From Sutterella sp. UBA1442 (lineage in GTDB: Bacteria; Pseudomonadota; Gammaproteobacteria; Burkholderiales; Burkholderiaceae_F), in NCBI GenBank assembly GCA_002329575.1, contig DCTK01000070.1, forward strand, positions 34,264-41,599: a DNA stretch of 7,336 bases, given 5' to 3'. Positions 6,571 to 7,336 of the stretch are shown here, in pieces (position 1 is the first letter of the stretch; the number at the start of each line of letters is the position of its first letter). Made by a program: the position numbers and the translations under genes. Under the pieces are notes generated by a model that saw only the letters and a program-made list of their open reading frames with translations, did no database searches and was not told the origin of the DNA.

Positions 6571-7336
6571 GAGAGTCAAAGCGCGCCGTCACGCGCGGAT
6601 GGTCAAATGTTGAGAGCACCACAAAGCCCTTTTCGGTTCTCATGCGCACTTTGGCGCCCACGGGCAATGTGGCCTTCACGGGAGAGTGTCCGAAGGGCAA
6701 TCCCGTGAGAATCGTGACATGAGGCAAACGCTTTTTCATCCAAGCCAGCACATCGGCAAACAAGAAATCGTTCTCTTTGGGATGCGCAGGATCAGAGTCT
6801 CGGAAGTCACCCAAAAGAATCGCTTTGTGGCGAGAGAGAACGCCTGCCATATCCAATTGCATCAAACTGCGCTCTAAGCGATACGCCCGGTCGTTACAGT
6901 CTTCTAGGAACAAAATACCGCCATCGATCTGCGGGAAATACTTTGAACCCAAAAGCGACACAATCATGGAGAGATTGCCGCCCCACAAGATGCCTTCCAT
7001 GTCAGAAGGCGGCGCTTCGCGACAAGCAAATGAACACGTCCACTCCTCGGCAAAAAGCGCCGAGTGGAAGCTTTTTTCCGTAAAGTAAAGGGGCGAGTCG
7101 ACAAAGTCCGTGCCGTTAGGCCCCTGATAGCTGACTTTGCCCGTTAACGCAAAATAGGCGAGATTAAAAGCCGTGAAATCCGAATAGCCGCAAAACACAG
7201 GATCGGCAGCGGCAATGGCCTCAAAATCAATACGATCCAAAATTCGGGTTAAACCGTAGCCGCCACGAATAGGCATGACGAGATCTATATCAGGGTTACA
7301 AGCCATGCTCATCAACCCTTCCAAGCGCTCGTCTTC
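6551..7336 (-). CDS. ldcA: Muramoyltetrapeptide (L,D-) carboxypeptidase, peptidase S66 family, N-terminus cut by window edge
   Basis: The frame is open at the right edge (it reads E-D-E-R before the TTG at 7324), so the start is off-window; 261 residues are visible against about 304 for E. coli LdcA, leaving roughly 40 missing. The family landmarks are present in order: MPIRGGYGLTRIL, the nucleophile region FCGYSDFTAF (Ser 48 counting from codon 7324), EGILWGGNLSM, the catalytic glutamate in ILFLEDCND (141), and the catalytic histidine in GLPFGHSPVKATLPVG (213). The Ser-Glu-His triad is complete, so the enzyme should be active. LdcA is a cytoplasmic enzyme that removes the terminal D-alanine from murein tetrapeptides during cell-wall recycling. 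MccF-type immunity proteins share the fold, but the sequence follows LdcA closely. The stop at 6553-6551 lies inside the start of the kinase gene, a 20-nt overlap, indicating cotranscription. Confidence 0.88.
   Translation of the reverse strand, partial: EDERLEGLMSMACNPDIDLVMPIRGGYGLTRILDRIDFEAIAAADPVFCGYSDFTAFNLAYFALTGKVSYQGPNGTDFVDSPLYFTEKSFHSALFAEEWTCSFACREAPPSDMEGILWGGNLSMIVSLLGSKYFPQIDGGILFLEDCNDRAYRLERSLMQLDMAGVLSRHKAILLGDFRDSDPAHPKENDFLFADVLAWMKKRLPHVTILTGLPFGHSPVKATLPVGAKVRMRTEKGFVVLSTFDHPRVTARFDSHAHYVA

Noticed and set aside
7040..7077. Bulged inverted repeat followed by a T-run on the + strand inside the ldcA-like gene
   Set aside because: It lies antisense within coding sequence, has a 3-nt bulge and a 4-nt gap before the T-run, and no + strand gene leads into it; probably chance.

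Overview
The window reads as a compact stretch of a Gram-negative proteobacterial chromosome. The main reasons are an RlhA-type 23S rRNA hydroxylase, a System I cytochrome c maturation pair (CcmC/CcmD), an LdcA-type L,D-carboxypeptidase and a hybrid kinase with an NHDIRQP-type H-box. Base composition looks fairly even and codon use looks uniform from gene to gene. I see no transposase, integrase, phage gene, CRISPR array, tRNA or rRNA. A beta- or gammaproteobacterium is likely; a gut Sutterellaceae-like organism is only my guess from overall impression.

Layout. On the + strand, the 3' part of an ankyrin-repeat protein gene (1-794, cut by the left edge) overlaps rlhA (791-2758) by 4 nt. A 194-nt gap follows, holding a hairpin and a very strong intrinsic terminator (2874-2915), possibly the end of a small RNA. 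On the - strand, ccmC (3869-3135) and ccmD (3135-2953) overlap by 1 nt and run toward that terminator. Next comes a 137-nt divergent promoter region. On the + strand, a NarL/FixJ-type response regulator (4007-4666) meets a - strand hybrid sensor histidine kinase (6570-4663) tail to tail, and the two stop codons share a TTAA palindrome. The kinase start lies inside the end of an ldcA-like gene (7336-6551), which is cut by the right edge.

How the genes may work together. The ankyrin gene and rlhA form a coupled cotranscribed pair, and RlhA hydroxylates a cytidine in 23S rRNA. CcmC and CcmD belong to the haem-handling module of cytochrome c maturation but stand alone here, with no other ccm gene beside them. 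The hybrid kinase and the response regulator are probable signalling partners by proximity, though they are expressed from opposite strands. The kinase appears cotranscribed with an enzyme of murein-peptide recycling.

Nothing here is a clearly new system. The points most worth a second look are the orphan and divergent ccmCD pair, the tail-to-tail two-component pair with overlapping stops, the candidate small RNA after rlhA, and the ankyrin-rlhA coupling.
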